A stretch of DNA of 64,000 nucleotides, taken from NCBI GenBank assembly GCA_002339015.1, contig DDJC01000107.1:31235-95234 (forward strand), written 5' to 3'. The stretch is from Burkholderiales bacterium UBA1834. GTDB lineage: Bacteria > Pseudomonadota > Gammaproteobacteria > Burkholderiales > Burkholderiaceae_C. Positions 43,682-52,535 of this stretch are shown in pieces (the first letter of the stretch is position 1; each line of letters opens with the position of its first letter). The notes beneath the pieces were generated by a model. It was not told the DNA's origin. It worked only from the letters and a program-made list of their open reading frames with translations, and searched no databases. Both the position numbers and the translations under genes were made by a program.

Positions 43682-44458
43682 ATGGCCGCGTTCAATCACG
43701 AAACCGTCACCCACGTCCACCACTGGAACGACACGCTGTTCAGTTTCAAGACCACGCGCGACCCGGCCCTGCGCTTTGCCAGCGGCCACTTCGTGATGAT
43801 CGGCCTGGAGGTCAACGGCAAGCCGCTGATGCGCGCCTATTCCATCGCCAGCGCGAATTACGAAGAACACCTCGAGTTCCTGAGCATCAAGGTGCAGGAT
43901 GGCCCCCTCACCTCGCGCCTGCAGCATCTGCAGGTGGGCGACAAGATCCTGGTCAGCCGCAAGGCCGTGGGCACCCTGGTCGTCGACGACCTCAAGCCCG
44001 CGATGAACCTGTACCTGTTCGGCACGGGCACCGGCCTGGCGCCCTTCATGAGCATCATCCAGGATCCCTACACCTACGAGAAGTTCGAGAAGGTGGTGCT
44101 GGTGCACGGCGTGCGCACCGTGAGCGAGCTGGCCTACCACGACTTCATCAGCCAGGATTTGCCCGACCACGAACTGCTGGGCGAGCTGGTGCGCGACAAG
44201 CTGATCTACTACCCCCTGGTTACCCGCGAGGCGTTCCGCAACCAGGGCCGCCTGACCGACCTCATCGTCAACGGCAAGATGGCCGCCGACATCGGCCTGC
44301 AGCCACTGAACCCGGCCACCGACCGCGCCATGATGTGCGGCAGCCCCTCCATGCTGACCGACCTGTGCAAGATCCTTGACGAGCGGGGCTTCCACATCTC
44401 GCCTTCTCAGGGCGAGCCGGGCGATTACGTGATCGAGCGCGCCTTCGTCGAGAAGTAA
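43682..44458 (+). CDS. fpr: Ferredoxin-NADP+ reductase
   Basis: The 258-residue flavoprotein has the FAD-binding RAYSIAS (about 52-58), the NADP-binding LFGTGTGLAPFMSI, the conserved MMCGSPSML, and ends in AFVEK, the C-terminal form typical of bacterial subclass I enzymes. It exchanges electrons between NADPH and ferredoxin or flavodoxin and often supports oxidative-stress responses and Fe-S assembly. GAGG lies about 11 bases before the ATG. A GC-rich hairpin (CCCCG/CGGGG near 43582-43598) lies in the leader. Its last 34 bases overlap the convergent DUF2061 gene. Confidence 0.95.
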   Translation: MAAFNHETVTHVHHWNDTLFSFKTTRDPALRFASGHFVMIGLEVNGKPLMRAYSIASANYEEHLEFLSIKVQDGPLTSRLQHLQVGDKILVSRKAVGTLVVDDLKPAMNLYLFGTGTGLAPFMSIIQDPYTYEKFEKVVLVHGVRTVSELAYHDFISQDLPDHELLGELVRDKLIYYPLVTREAFRNQGRLTDLIVNGKMAADIGLQPLNPATDRAMMCGSPSMLTDLCKILDERGFHISPSQGEPGDYVIERAFVEK

Positions 44459-44682
44459 GCATCAGCCGGCGCACGACGCGCCATCCAACCGGCGACCACA
44501 CCTCGCAAGGCTGTCACCTTGGGGTGATCCCAGTACTTGTCGAAGAAGTAGTGCATCACCGTGTTGACCAGCGGTTCGACAAAGGTCACGATGCCCGCGA
44601 TGCTGACGCTGCCCGTCAGGGCGTAGGTGACCGAGAACGCCGTGATCACGTGCATGACGCCGAAGGTTGCTGTTTTGGCCAT
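44425..44682 (-). CDS. DUF2061 small membrane protein
   Basis: The 85-residue protein has two hydrophobic segments, HVITAFSVTYALTGSVSIAGIV and EPLVNTVMHYFFDKYW, matching the DUF2061 family of unknown function. AGGAG nine bases before the ATG at 44682 fixes the start. A Fur-box-like palindrome lies 30-48 bases upstream, so iron-regulated expression is likely. It overlaps the end of fpr tail-to-tail. Confidence 0.85.
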   Translation of the reverse strand: MAKTATFGVMHVITAFSVTYALTGSVSIAGIVTFVEPLVNTVMHYFFDKYWDHPKVTALRGVVAGWMARRAPADAYFSTKARSIT

Positions 44683-44711
44683 GATCCGACTCCTTTGTTC
44701 CGGGCTGCTGC

Positions 44712-44730
44712 AGTGAGAATGGTTCTCATT
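44712..44730. promoter_or_regulatory. Fur-box-like operator
   Basis: AGTGAGAATGGTTCTCATT is close to the Fur core of the form AATGAGAATnATTCTCATT, with a perfect TGAGAA-TGG-TTCTCA palindrome at 44714-44728. It lies between the DUF2061 gene (minus) and the SMP-30-like gene (plus), nearer to the former. Confidence 0.75.
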
Positions 44731-44791
44731 GTGGCGTTTCAGCATCTATTGAGCAATGCGATTAGAAAAATAGATGCGATATAAAATAGCT

Positions 44792-46012
44792 ATGAACAAC
44801 CCTCGTCGGCGACAACGTGGCGCGGTTCGACTGGTTGGCCGGTTCGTGCTGACCTGGCTGACGCCGCTGGTGGCCCTGCTGGCCTACCTGTTCTTCTGGC
44901 CCATCTCGGTCCAGCCGGTGCCCTGGAGCGCCCCGGCCGATCAGGGCCACACTGGCGTCCACGCCAGCAACGCCCGCCTGGCGGGGCTGCAGCAGTGGCC
45001 ACTGGGGCCGGGCCAGGAAGGGCCTGAACACATCCTGGCCTACAACGGCCAGCTCTACACCGCCACGAAGAACGGTGACATCGTGCGCATGTCACCTGAT
45101 GGCCAGGCCACGGTGCTGGCCAATACCGGCGGGCGCCCGCTGGGCCTGGATGTCTCGCTCGATGGGCAGACGCTCTACATCGCCGACGCCCTCAACGGGC
45201 TGCAATCGATCCCCCTGGGCGGTGAGGCCAAGCCCGCCGTCAAGACGCTGCTCAGCACGATCGACATGCCCATGCCCAATGACCCCGTCCGCTACGCTGA
45301 CGGCGTGGCCGTGGACATCCGGGGGGCGGTGTGGTTGACGGATGCTTCGCGGCGATTCAGCGCGAAGGCCGACGGCGGCACATTGGAAGCCAGCGTGCTG
45401 GATATTCTGGAGCACAGCTGCACTGGCCGGCTGCTGGTCTATGACCCGGTGTCCACCCAGGCGCGCGTGGCGCTCAGCGGCCTGTGCTTTCCCAACGGGC
45501 TGACCTTCTCCAAGAATGGCAGATCGCTGTTCCTGGCCGAGACGGGCAGCTACCGCATCCTCAAGATCGACCTGGCGCGGCTGTCGGTGGCACGCTCCTC
45601 GGATGGCATGACCAACGTGCCCACGCTCAAGAACGCGCTGGACCAGGGCGCCGCCAAGGTGCTGATCGACAACCTGCCGGGCTTTCCCGACAACCTCACG
45701 CGCGGCGAGAACGGCCGCATCTGGGTGGGCCTGACCAAGCCGCGCAGCCCCATCGTGGACATGGCGGCCGACAAGCCCTGGATCCGCTCGCTCACCCTGC
45801 GCCTGCCACGCCTGTTGTGGCCCGTGCCCAAGGCCTATGGGCACATCGTCGCGTTCGATGAGGAAGGCCGCATCGTGGACGACCTGCAGGATCCGGCCGG
45901 CGGGTACCCCGAAACCACCGCGGCCACCGAGCTGCACGGCAAGCTCTATGTGCAAAGCCTGCATGCCAACGGCATCGGATGGATGCCCTACAAGGGGCCT
46001 GCGGCGCCCTGA
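44792..46012 (+). CDS. SMP-30/strictosidine synthase-like beta-propeller protein
   Basis: The 406-residue protein has an N-terminal anchor (LVGRFVLTWLTPLVALLAYLFFW) followed by repeated propeller blades, including GPEHILAYNGQLYTATKNG, PLGLDVSLDGQTLYIADA, GVAVDIRGAVWLTDASRRF, CFPNGLTFSKNGRSLFLAET and GFPDNLTRGENGRIWVGL. These match the SMP-30/adipocyte membrane-associated protein group, which are often lactone- or organophosphate-hydrolysing enzymes. Substrate unknown. ATG at 44792 is preferred; an in-frame ATG six codons earlier exists. It is convergent with the TSUP permease. Confidence 0.82.
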   Translation: MNNPRRRQRGAVRLVGRFVLTWLTPLVALLAYLFFWPISVQPVPWSAPADQGHTGVHASNARLAGLQQWPLGPGQEGPEHILAYNGQLYTATKNGDIVRMSPDGQATVLANTGGRPLGLDVSLDGQTLYIADALNGLQSIPLGGEAKPAVKTLLSTIDMPMPNDPVRYADGVAVDIRGAVWLTDASRRFSAKADGGTLEASVLDILEHSCTGRLLVYDPVSTQARVALSGLCFPNGLTFSKNGRSLFLAETGSYRILKIDLARLSVARSSDGMTNVPTLKNALDQGAAKVLIDNLPGFPDNLTRGENGRIWVGLTKPRSPIVDMAADKPWIRSLTLRLPRLLWPVPKAYGHIVAFDEEGRIVDDLQDPAGGYPETTAATELHGKLYVQSLHANGIGWMPYKGPAAP

Positions 46013-46018
46013 GCGCTG

Positions 46019-46810
46019 TCAGCCTGGAGGCAGCAGGCCGCGCCAGGCATCCCACGCAGTCTTGAGGATCAAGGCCCCCACCACGACCAGGAACACCACC
46101 CGCACGAAGCCCGCCCCATGGCGCAAAGCCAGCCGGGTGCCCAGCGTGCTGCCCAGCACGTTGGCCACGGCCATGGGCAGTGCCAGCGCCCAGACCACGT
46201 GCCCGTTCGGGATGAACAGGGCCAGCGCCGCCAGGTTGGTGGCCACGTTCAGGCGCTTGGCCGCCGCGCTGGCGTGCAGGAAATCCCAGCCCAGACCGCG
46301 CACCAGCGCGAACACGAAGAAGCTGCCGGTGCCCGGGCCGAACAGGCCGTCGTACAGGCCCACCGTCGCGCCCAGCACCGCGGCCCACCAGGCCTCCACA
46401 TGCGGCGCCCAGGTGGGCTCATGCGTGTGGCCCAGATCCTTGCGCCACAGGGTGTAGATCCACACGGCGCTCAGCACCACGGGCAGCGCCATGCGGAATG
46501 CACTGGCCGGCGCCCGTGTGGCCAGCCAGGCTCCCAGCCCCGAGCCCACCAGGGCCGCCACCATGGCGCCCATGAGGCGCCGTGACGGCAGCCGCACCCT
46601 GCGGGCGTATTGCCAGGCTGACCAGGCCGTGCCGCCAATCGCGGCGGCCTTGTTGGTGCCCAGCAAGGTGGCCGGCACCGCCTGCGGGAACAGGCCGAAC
46701 AGCGCCGGCACCATGATCAGGCCGCCGCCACCCACGATGGCATCGACCACGCCGGCACCGCCGGCCGCCAGCAGCATCAGGCCGACGTTGCCGGCCGTGA
46801 GATCAAGCAT
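46019..46810 (-). CDS. TSUP/TauE-SafE family permease
   Basis: The 263-residue membrane protein has eight or so helices and the two-repeat signature of TauE/SafE proteins: DAIVGGGGLIMVPALFGLFPQ (repeat 1) and GLYDGLFGPGTGSFFVFAL (repeat 2). Such permeases export sulfite, sulfoacetate or related anions; the substrate here is unknown. The ATG at 46810 follows a TTG two codons upstream that is a weaker start. proA lies 18 bases upstream on the same strand. Confidence 0.9.
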   Translation of the reverse strand: MLDLTAGNVGLMLLAAGGAGVVDAIVGGGGLIMVPALFGLFPQAVPATLLGTNKAAAIGGTAWSAWQYARRVRLPSRRLMGAMVAALVGSGLGAWLATRAPASAFRMALPVVLSAVWIYTLWRKDLGHTHEPTWAPHVEAWWAAVLGATVGLYDGLFGPGTGSFFVFALVRGLGWDFLHASAAAKRLNVATNLAALALFIPNGHVVWALALPMAVANVLGSTLGTRLALRHGAGFVRVVFLVVVGALILKTAWDAWRGLLPPG

Positions 46811-46828
46811 GGACAATCAGCCGAAGGG

Positions 46829-48136
46829 TCAGCCGCGAACCTCGCCCTGGCCCAGCACCACGAACTTCAGCGAGGTCAGGCCCTCCAGGCCCACCGGGCC
46901 ACGCGCATGGAACTTGTCCGTGCTGATGCCGATCTCGGCGCCCAGCCCGTATTCAAAGCCATCGGCGAAGCGTGTGGACGCGTTGATCATCACGCTGGCC
47001 GAATCGACCTCGCGGATGAAGCGCATGCCGTTGGGATGGTTGGTGGTCAGGATCGCATCGGTGTGGTGCGAGCCGTACTGGTTGATGTGGGCAATGGCCT
47101 CGTCCAGCGAATCGACCACCTTCACGGCGATCACGGGGGCCAGGTACTCCTCGTACCAGTCCTGCTCGGTGGCCTCGACCACCTGGGCGCCCGGCACATC
47201 GGCCAGGATGGCCTTGGCGCGGGCATCGGCGCGCATCTCCACACCTTTGCCTGCGAACACCTTGCCGATCAGCGGCAGGAAGGCGGAGGCCTGCGCCACA
47301 TGCACCAGCAGCGATTCGGTGGCATTGCAGGGGCTGTACTTCTGCGTCTTGGCGTTGTCCGTCACCTTCACGGCCAGGGCCAGATCGACCTCGGCATCGA
47401 CATAGGTGTGGCAGTTGCCATCGAGGTGCTTGATCACGGGCACGCGGGCCTCGTTGCTGATGCGCTCGATCAGGCCCTTGCCGCCGCGCGGGATGATCAC
47501 GTCCACGTACTCGGGCATGGCGATCAGGCGGCCGACGGCAGCGCGATCAGTGGTGGGCACCAGTTGCACGCCGTCCTTGGGCAGGCCGGCATCGGCCAGG
47601 GCGGCCTGCACCAGCGCCCACAGGGCCTTGTTGGATTCGATGGCCTCCGAGCCACCACGCAGCACACAGCCGTTGCCACTCTTGATGGCCAGCGAGGCGG
47701 CCTCGATGGTGACATTGGGCCGGCTCTCGTAGATCATGCCGAACACGCCGATGGGCACGCGCATCTGGCCCACGGTGATGCCGGTGGGGCGGCGACGCAG
47801 GTTGATCATCTCGCCGACCGGGTCGGGCAAGGCCGCCACCTGCTCGCAGCTCTGGGCCATGGTCTCGATGACCTTGTCGGTCAGGCGCAGACGGTCCACC
47901 ATGGGGGCCGACAGGCCGTTGGACTCTGCCGCATAGATATCGATGGCGTTGCGCGTCTTGAGCGTGTCGGCCTCGGAGCGGATGCGCGCCGCCAGCGCCA
48001 GCAGGGCATCGTTGCGGGCCGCAGTGGACGAAGCCGCCATCACGGTGGCGGCCGCGCGCGCGGCCTGGCCCAGGCGGTTCATCACGGCCTCGACGCCTTC
48101 GGCCGTGTTTTCAGGGGATGGGGTGGCGGTGTTCAT
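46829..48136 (-). CDS. proA: Glutamate-5-semialdehyde dehydrogenase
   Basis: The 435-residue aldehyde dehydrogenase-fold enzyme has MRVPIGVFGMIYESRPNVTIEAA, the catalytic Cys in YSPCNATESLLVH, and the C-terminal GLEGLTSLKFVVLGQGEVRG. It reduces gamma-glutamyl phosphate in proline synthesis. ATGs at 48142 and 48136 are both possible; 435 residues is normal. The partner proB is not in the window. The start is 30 bases from the divergent YkgJ-type gene. Confidence 0.96.
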   Translation of the reverse strand: MNTATPSPENTAEGVEAVMNRLGQAARAAATVMAASSTAARNDALLALAARIRSEADTLKTRNAIDIYAAESNGLSAPMVDRLRLTDKVIETMAQSCEQVAALPDPVGEMINLRRRPTGITVGQMRVPIGVFGMIYESRPNVTIEAASLAIKSGNGCVLRGGSEAIESNKALWALVQAALADAGLPKDGVQLVPTTDRAAVGRLIAMPEYVDVIIPRGGKGLIERISNEARVPVIKHLDGNCHTYVDAEVDLALAVKVTDNAKTQKYSPCNATESLLVHVAQASAFLPLIGKVFAGKGVEMRADARAKAILADVPGAQVVEATEQDWYEEYLAPVIAVKVVDSLDEAIAHINQYGSHHTDAILTTNHPNGMRFIREVDSASVMINASTRFADGFEYGLGAEIGISTDKFHARGPVGLEGLTSLKFVVLGQGEVRG

Positions 48137-48166
48137 GCCCATCATTGTCTCAAACCGCAAGCGCTC

Positions 48167-48499
48167 ATGCACCAGATCATCCACATTCACCCCGAGGCAC
48201 CGGCCAAGCCGGCCGCCGGCCAGCCCTGCAATGGCTGCGGGGTGTGCTGCCTGGCTGAGCCCTGCCCGGTGGGCATGCTGGTCAGCCGCAAGCGGCACGG
48301 AGCTTGCAATGCCCTGGTGTGGATGACCGCAGAGCACCGTTACCGCTGCGGGTTGATGCTGGCCGGCCAGCGAGGATCGGGGTGGTGGCGCAAGGCATGG
48401 CACTGGTGGGCCGCGCGCTGGATCTCGGCGGGCAGCGGTTGTGACGCCAGCCTGGAGATCGAGGCCGCTGCGCCCCGGAATCGACAGTTCACGCCCTGA
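48167..48499 (+). CDS. YkgJ-type cysteine-cluster protein
   Basis: The 110-residue protein has the metal-binding cluster CNGCGVCCLAEPCPVG (about 21-36) plus Cys47, Cys61 and Cys92. It matches the YkgJ/UPF0153 group, thought to bind zinc or an Fe-S cluster. Its function is not known. It is transcribed away from proA, with starts 30 bases apart. Confidence 0.8.
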   Translation: MHQIIHIHPEAPAKPAAGQPCNGCGVCCLAEPCPVGMLVSRKRHGACNALVWMTAEHRYRCGLMLAGQRGSGWWRKAWHWWAARWISAGSGCDASLEIEAAAPRNRQFTP

Positions 48500-48597
48500 A
48501 CCGTTGAGAAATCGCCACGACAGAGGGTTTTTCAGACCATGCAATGCCGGGCACTTGCCTACGATGGTTCACACCAACGGCGAAAGAGGAGACCGTG

Positions 48598-48738
48598 ATG
48601 CGCAAGCTGCTCCAGAACACCCTGTTTGCCGCGATGACGGCCTGGGCCCTGTATGGCGTGCAGGCCCACCTGGCGGACATGCCCTCCCCCTCTCAACCCT
48701 ACGGCGCCCCCGGCACGCTGGCCTCAGTGGCGCATTGA
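48598..48738 (+). CDS. Small exported peptide, hypothetical
   Basis: This 46-codon gene has a good ribosome site (AGAGGAG, seven bases before the ATG). The product opens MRKLLQNTLFAAMTAWALYG, a signal-peptide or membrane-helix-like segment, and ends in a Pro/Ser-rich tail. No family recognised. It is a plausible small secreted or membrane protein; the strong ribosome site is the main support. Confidence 0.5.
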   Translation: MRKLLQNTLFAAMTAWALYGVQAHLADMPSPSQPYGAPGTLASVAH

Positions 48739-48773
48739 GCTGAGCACCTCGCGCACCGCGCTGCGCACAAACC

Positions 48774-50099
48774 TCAGCGGTGTCCGAACATCATCAGGCG
48801 GGCGAGCCCGTGGCGCGCAGGTGTCGCCATCTGCATCAGCCCCAAGCCCAACCCGCGCAGGGTGGCCAGCACCGGCGCCGAATAGGTGAAGCTGCGCGCC
48901 AGGAAATCCGTACCTGCGATCAGCGCCAGGCGATCGGGCTGACGGCGGCGCTCGAACCGGCCCAGCGCACGCCTGACCAAGGCCCGACGCTCCAGCACCG
49001 ACGCTGATGCCAGAGCGGGCAAGGTGTCGCGCAAGGCTTCCAGCAAGGCATGCACGTCACGCAGCCCCAGGTTCAGACCCTGCCCCGCCACGGGGTGCAA
49101 GGTCTGGGCCGCGTTGCCGATGCGGGCGACCACGCCGTCACTCACCAGGCGCCGGTGCGCGTTGAGCCCCAGCGGGAAGGCCTTGAGCGGCGATACCTGG
49201 CGGATGCGGCCCACCTTCTCCGGAAAGATCGTGTTGAGCAGGGCCAGGCGCTGCGCCGCGTCCAGCGCCTGCACCGGATCGTCCGCGCGCTGCACGCACC
49301 ACACCAGGGCGGCACGGCGCCCGGAGGGGCCATCGGCCGAGACAGCGCCATCCGGCAGAGGCAGCAAGGCCGCCGGCCCGGAAGGCGTGAAACGTTCGTA
49401 GGCCACACCGGCGGGCGATTGCGGATCCAGCAGCACCTGCCCCACCCAGGCAGTCTGCGCGTAGTCACGGCTCACGCCCTCGGGCCAGTTCAGTGAAGGC
49501 TGGTCGGCAAAGACCCCGCCCTCGGCCACCACGGCCAGATCGAACACGTCGGCGATGTCGGCATCGATCTCCACGCCGCCATCCACCGGCTTGAGCCCTT
49601 TCACCGGGGTGCCAAAGCGCATGGTCAGGCGCGTGGGGTGTGCCGCCACGGCCGCCTCCCAGGCCGCCTGCATGGGCGCCACCAGGGTGCCGTAGCTCAG
49701 CACCGCCCCCAGTTGCGCCACGCCCTGCTCATGTGAGGTGATGCCCACGCGGGGCTGCTCGCGGCCGGGCCACAGCACCGTGGGTTGCTGCTGCGACACG
49801 TGCACCTCGTGGATGGGCGCCACCTTGCCTGTGGCCTCGATGGGGCCCCACAGCCCCAGTTGCGACAGGAACTGCACGCTGCCCAATGACAGCGCCAGCG
49901 TGCGGGGATCTCCCGACACGTCACGCTCGGCCGGGCGGGCATCGAACACGGTGACGGACGCCTCAGGCAGCAGACGAGCCGCCTGCAGGGCCAGCGCCAG
50001 GCCAGCAGGCCCTGCGCCGATCACGGCCAGGCGCAGCAGCGGCCCAGCCACGTGGGGGAATGACAAGGAGCTCGTCTGGTCAGCGGCGTGGTCGTTCAT
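48774..50099 (-). CDS. ubiH: UbiH-family FAD-dependent ubiquinone hydroxylase
   Basis: The 441-residue flavoprotein has the N-terminal FAD motif LAVIGAGPAGLALALQA, the RTLALSLGSVQFLSQLGLW segment, and the C-terminal GNAAQTLHPVAGQGLNLGLRDVHALLEAL typical of the UbiH/UbiF/VisC family. It hydroxylates the ubiquinone ring; which position (UbiH, UbiF or UbiI type) cannot be settled from sequence alone. The ATG at 50099 (MNDHAADQ) is chosen for length. It is divergent from ispB, which makes the quinone side chain. Confidence 0.87.
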   Translation of the reverse strand: MNDHAADQTSSLSFPHVAGPLLRLAVIGAGPAGLALALQAARLLPEASVTVFDARPAERDVSGDPRTLALSLGSVQFLSQLGLWGPIEATGKVAPIHEVHVSQQQPTVLWPGREQPRVGITSHEQGVAQLGAVLSYGTLVAPMQAAWEAAVAAHPTRLTMRFGTPVKGLKPVDGGVEIDADIADVFDLAVVAEGGVFADQPSLNWPEGVSRDYAQTAWVGQVLLDPQSPAGVAYERFTPSGPAALLPLPDGAVSADGPSGRRAALVWCVQRADDPVQALDAAQRLALLNTIFPEKVGRIRQVSPLKAFPLGLNAHRRLVSDGVVARIGNAAQTLHPVAGQGLNLGLRDVHALLEALRDTLPALASASVLERRALVRRALGRFERRRQPDRLALIAGTDFLARSFTYSAPVLATLRGLGLGLMQMATPARHGLARLMMFGHR

Positions 50100-50223
50100 G
50101 GGTGAAAGATCCGGTCTTGAGCGCGGAGGGCCATTGTCCCCCGATACTGGCGCCGGCGGCCCGGCCTGAGCTGCGTCAACCAGGCAGGGCGTCGGGTACC
50201 GCCCCCTGGTCACCAGGGCTTCC

Positions 50224-50229
50224 TATAAT
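50224..50229 (+). promoter_or_regulatory. -10 box of a likely ispB promoter
   Basis: A perfect TATAAT lies 49 bases before the ispB GTG. No good -35 box is seen at 16-18 bases upstream, so activation by another factor or an unusual promoter is possible. Confidence 0.45.
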
Positions 50230-50277
50230 CCGCCGCGTCAATGCCCTCTTTCTGTCCTCTTTCCCTGGGATCGCTGA

Positions 50278-51264
50278 GTGTCTTCATCCGCCACCGCCAC
50301 CACCGTTGACTACCGCAGCCTGATGGCCCCAGAAATGGCCGAGGTGGACGCGGTCATCCACCGCCGGTTGAGCTCGCAGGTTGCCCTGGTCAACCAGATT
50401 TCGCACTACATCGTGAATGCCGGCGGCAAGCGCGTGCGCCCGCTGCTGCTGCTGCTGGTGGCACGCGCCCTGGGGTGCGAGAGTGGCCAGCGCCATGAAT
50501 TGGCCGCCGTGGTGGAGTTCATCCACACCTCCACATTGCTGCACGACGACGTGGTCGATGAATCATCGCTGCGGCGCGGTCGCAAGACGGCCAACGCGAT
50601 GTTCGGCAACGCCGCCAGCGTGCTGGTGGGCGATTTCCTGTACTCGCGCTCCTTCCAGATGATGGTGTCGACCGGCCGCTACAAGGTGATGGAAGTACTG
50701 GCCGATGCCACCAACGTGATCGCCGAGGGCGAGGTGCTGCAGCTCATGAACATGCACGACCCCGACATCACGGTGGACGACTACATGCGCGTGATCGAGT
50801 ACAAGACCGGCAAGCTGTTCGAGGCGAGCGCCCGCCTGGGCGCCGTGGTGTCCGATGCACCGGCCGAGATCGAGGACGCTTGCGCGGCATTCGGCCGGGC
50901 GGTGGGCAGCGCTTTCCAGCTGATCGACGACCTGCTGGACTACGAAGGCACGACAGCCGAGCTGGGCAAGAACATCGGCGACGATCTGCGCGAAGGCAAG
51001 CCCACCCTGCCCCTGCTGCTGGCCATGCAGCGCGGCACACCCGAGCAGCGCGAGATGATCCGCCACGCCATCGAGCACGGCGAGGTCGAGCGCATGCCCG
51101 ACATCGTGGAGGTGGTGCGTGCCACCGGTGCGCTGGACGCCACGCGCGAGGCCGCAGAAGCCCAGGCCGCACAGGCACAGGCGCTGATCGCGTGCCTGCC
51201 CGAGTCGATCTACAAGGATTCTTTGCTACAATTGTCGATTCATTCGGTACGGCGCTCAACCTGA
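50278..51264 (+). CDS. ispB: Octaprenyl diphosphate synthase
   Basis: The 328-residue polyprenyl synthase has GGKRVRPLLLLL (about 49-60), the first Asp-rich motif DDVVD (90-94) and the second LIDDLLD. It makes the all-trans prenyl side chain of ubiquinone. The start is GTG. The length and motifs match the IspB group better than the shorter farnesyl/geranyl synthases. It ends 15 bases before tRNA-Pro. Confidence 0.95.
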   Translation: MSSSATATTVDYRSLMAPEMAEVDAVIHRRLSSQVALVNQISHYIVNAGGKRVRPLLLLLVARALGCESGQRHELAAVVEFIHTSTLLHDDVVDESSLRRGRKTANAMFGNAASVLVGDFLYSRSFQMMVSTGRYKVMEVLADATNVIAEGEVLQLMNMHDPDITVDDYMRVIEYKTGKLFEASARLGAVVSDAPAEIEDACAAFGRAVGSAFQLIDDLLDYEGTTAELGKNIGDDLREGKPTLPLLLAMQRGTPEQREMIRHAIEHGEVERMPDIVEVVRATGALDATREAAEAQAAQAQALIACLPESIYKDSLLQLSIHSVRRST

Positions 51265-51279
51265 GTCAGCCGCACAGAA

Positions 51280-51356
51280 CGGGGTGTAGCTTAGCCTGGT
51301 AGAGCGCTACGTTCGGGACGTAGAGGCCGGAGGTTCGAATCCTCTCACCCCGACCA
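51280..51356 (+). tRNA. tRNA-Pro (CGG anticodon)
   Basis: A full cloverleaf can be drawn. The acceptor arms are CGGGGTG (51280-51286) and CACCCCG, the anticodon stem is CTACG-TTCGGGA-CGTAG with anticodon CGG, the T loop is TTCGAAT, and the CCA end is encoded (51354-51356). It decodes CCG proline codons, which are frequent in this GC-rich genome. A terminator follows. Confidence 0.97.
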
Positions 51357-51384
51357 AAAACTCCTTGTGAATCAAGGACTTGCA

Positions 51385-51415
51385 AAAGCCGCAGCAATGC
51401 GGCTTTGTTGTTTTT
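51385..51415 (+). terminator. Intrinsic terminator after tRNA-Pro
   Basis: AAAGCCGCA (51385-51393), GCAA loop, TGCGGCTTT (51398-51406), then GTTGTTTTT. It is a textbook intrinsic terminator and the clearest in the window. Confidence 0.93.
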
Positions 51416-51611
51416 GGCGGTTTGCTCCATTGGAAGAGCACTGAGTGGCGCAAGAAGGTCCCAGATTCGCAACACGCGAGAGTAGCTGATTGAGCGCTCG
51501 ATGAAGCACGAGACCGACGCGCTGCACAACGCCATCGACTCAGGAAACGTCGCTTTCAGGCAAGCGACCTGAACGCGACCACATTCGGCGCGCGGTCGGC
51601 CTTATTCCTAC

Positions 51612-52535
51612 TCACAGTCCAAGCCCTTTGAGCCGGTTGGCCTGCAGACGATAGAAGGTCACCGGGTCCGGAGCACCTTTGCCAAGCAAGCCAAAGAACT
51701 GGTTGACGCCATCAAAGTGATTCCAGGGGTAGTCGTCGCGCAAAACACGTCCCCAATGGGCAGCGCACACTGGCACCAGGCCATCGCTGGGGACGGCCCC
51801 TTCCGAGAAGAGAAGGTCAGAGGGGTCCCATGCATTGGTCTTGGCGACGTTGCCGGCTATTGAGTAGTAGCGGACGCCATTGCTCGCTAACTCCGGCCCC
51901 TGCCCACAGCTGGAGGTCGGCTTGCCGGCGGGCCACATCTCGTTGAACGCGGCCGTGTTCGAGCTCCAGGCCGCCAAAGCCGCGGGATCCTGCGGGAGCG
52001 AGCCGTTGCCCGACAGCCAGTCTATGAGCTTGCCTGCACTGGAGAATACGCCGGGATTACTCGCCAGGAGCTTCACGATGCTGTCTGGATTCGAGCTGTC
52101 AACCACGTGTGGTGACTGAACCGACGTAACGCTGGCGACCAGGTCCGGAGCAACCCCGGCAACGTACCGTGCAGTTGGCCCACCGAGACTGTGGCCAATG
52201 AGATTGAACTTCTTGTAGCCTTTGGCCGCACTCCACTCGCGCAGCTGCTTGAGAAGCTGCTCCCCACGAACATTGTTGTCATTCACCGCGGAGACCTTGG
52301 CCACCAGCACAAGGGCACCGCTTTGCCGCAAAGCAGCGGGAATCTGATACCAATAGTCCAGCCCAAGGATGGTGTCCCATCCCATCAGGCCGTGCACCAG
52401 CACGATGGGATGGCGAGTAGCGGCGGAGCGCTTGTCTTGCGCTGGCAGCGCGCCTGAATGCACCGTTCCAGCCAGAAGCACCGTGCTCGCAGTCAGAACA
52501 GCAAGAAATCCTCGTACCTTGGATATGCGGCGCAT
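51612..52535 (-). CDS. Secreted triacylglycerol lipase (family I.1/I.2 type)
   Basis: The 307-residue protein has a signal peptide (VRGFLAVLTASTVLLAGTV) and a mature lipase with the oxyanion HG (48-49) in IVLVHGLMGWD, the nucleophile Ser116 in IGHSLGGPTARYVA, an Asp in DPSDLLFS/SDGLVPV regions, and a likely catalytic His in YPWNHFDGVNQ. Two Cys residues (SSCGQG and PVCAAHWG) form the disulfide typical of the family. These lipases usually need a dedicated Lif foldase from an adjacent gene, and none is present here. GAGGGA lies before the ATG. About 195 bases without a gene separate it from tRNA-Pro's terminator. Confidence 0.9.
   Translation of the reverse strand: MRRISKVRGFLAVLTASTVLLAGTVHSGALPAQDKRSAATRHPIVLVHGLMGWDTILGLDYWYQIPAALRQSGALVLVAKVSAVNDNNVRGEQLLKQLREWSAAKGYKKFNLIGHSLGGPTARYVAGVAPDLVASVTSVQSPHVVDSSNPDSIVKLLASNPGVFSSAGKLIDWLSGNGSLPQDPAALAAWSSNTAAFNEMWPAGKPTSSCGQGPELASNGVRYYSIAGNVAKTNAWDPSDLLFSEGAVPSDGLVPVCAAHWGRVLRDDYPWNHFDGVNQFFGLLGKGAPDPVTFYRLQANRLKGLGL

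Noticed and set aside
51266..51535. 89-codon minus-strand frame across tRNA-Pro containing the phrase GERIRTSGLY
   Set aside because: This phrase is a well-known false protein produced by reading through tRNA genes; the tRNA and terminator explain the sequence.
51416..51611. Possible integrated-element remnant at tRNA-Pro
   Set aside because: I looked for a repeat of the tRNA 3' end downstream and for an integrase and found neither. The stretch holds no convincing gene.
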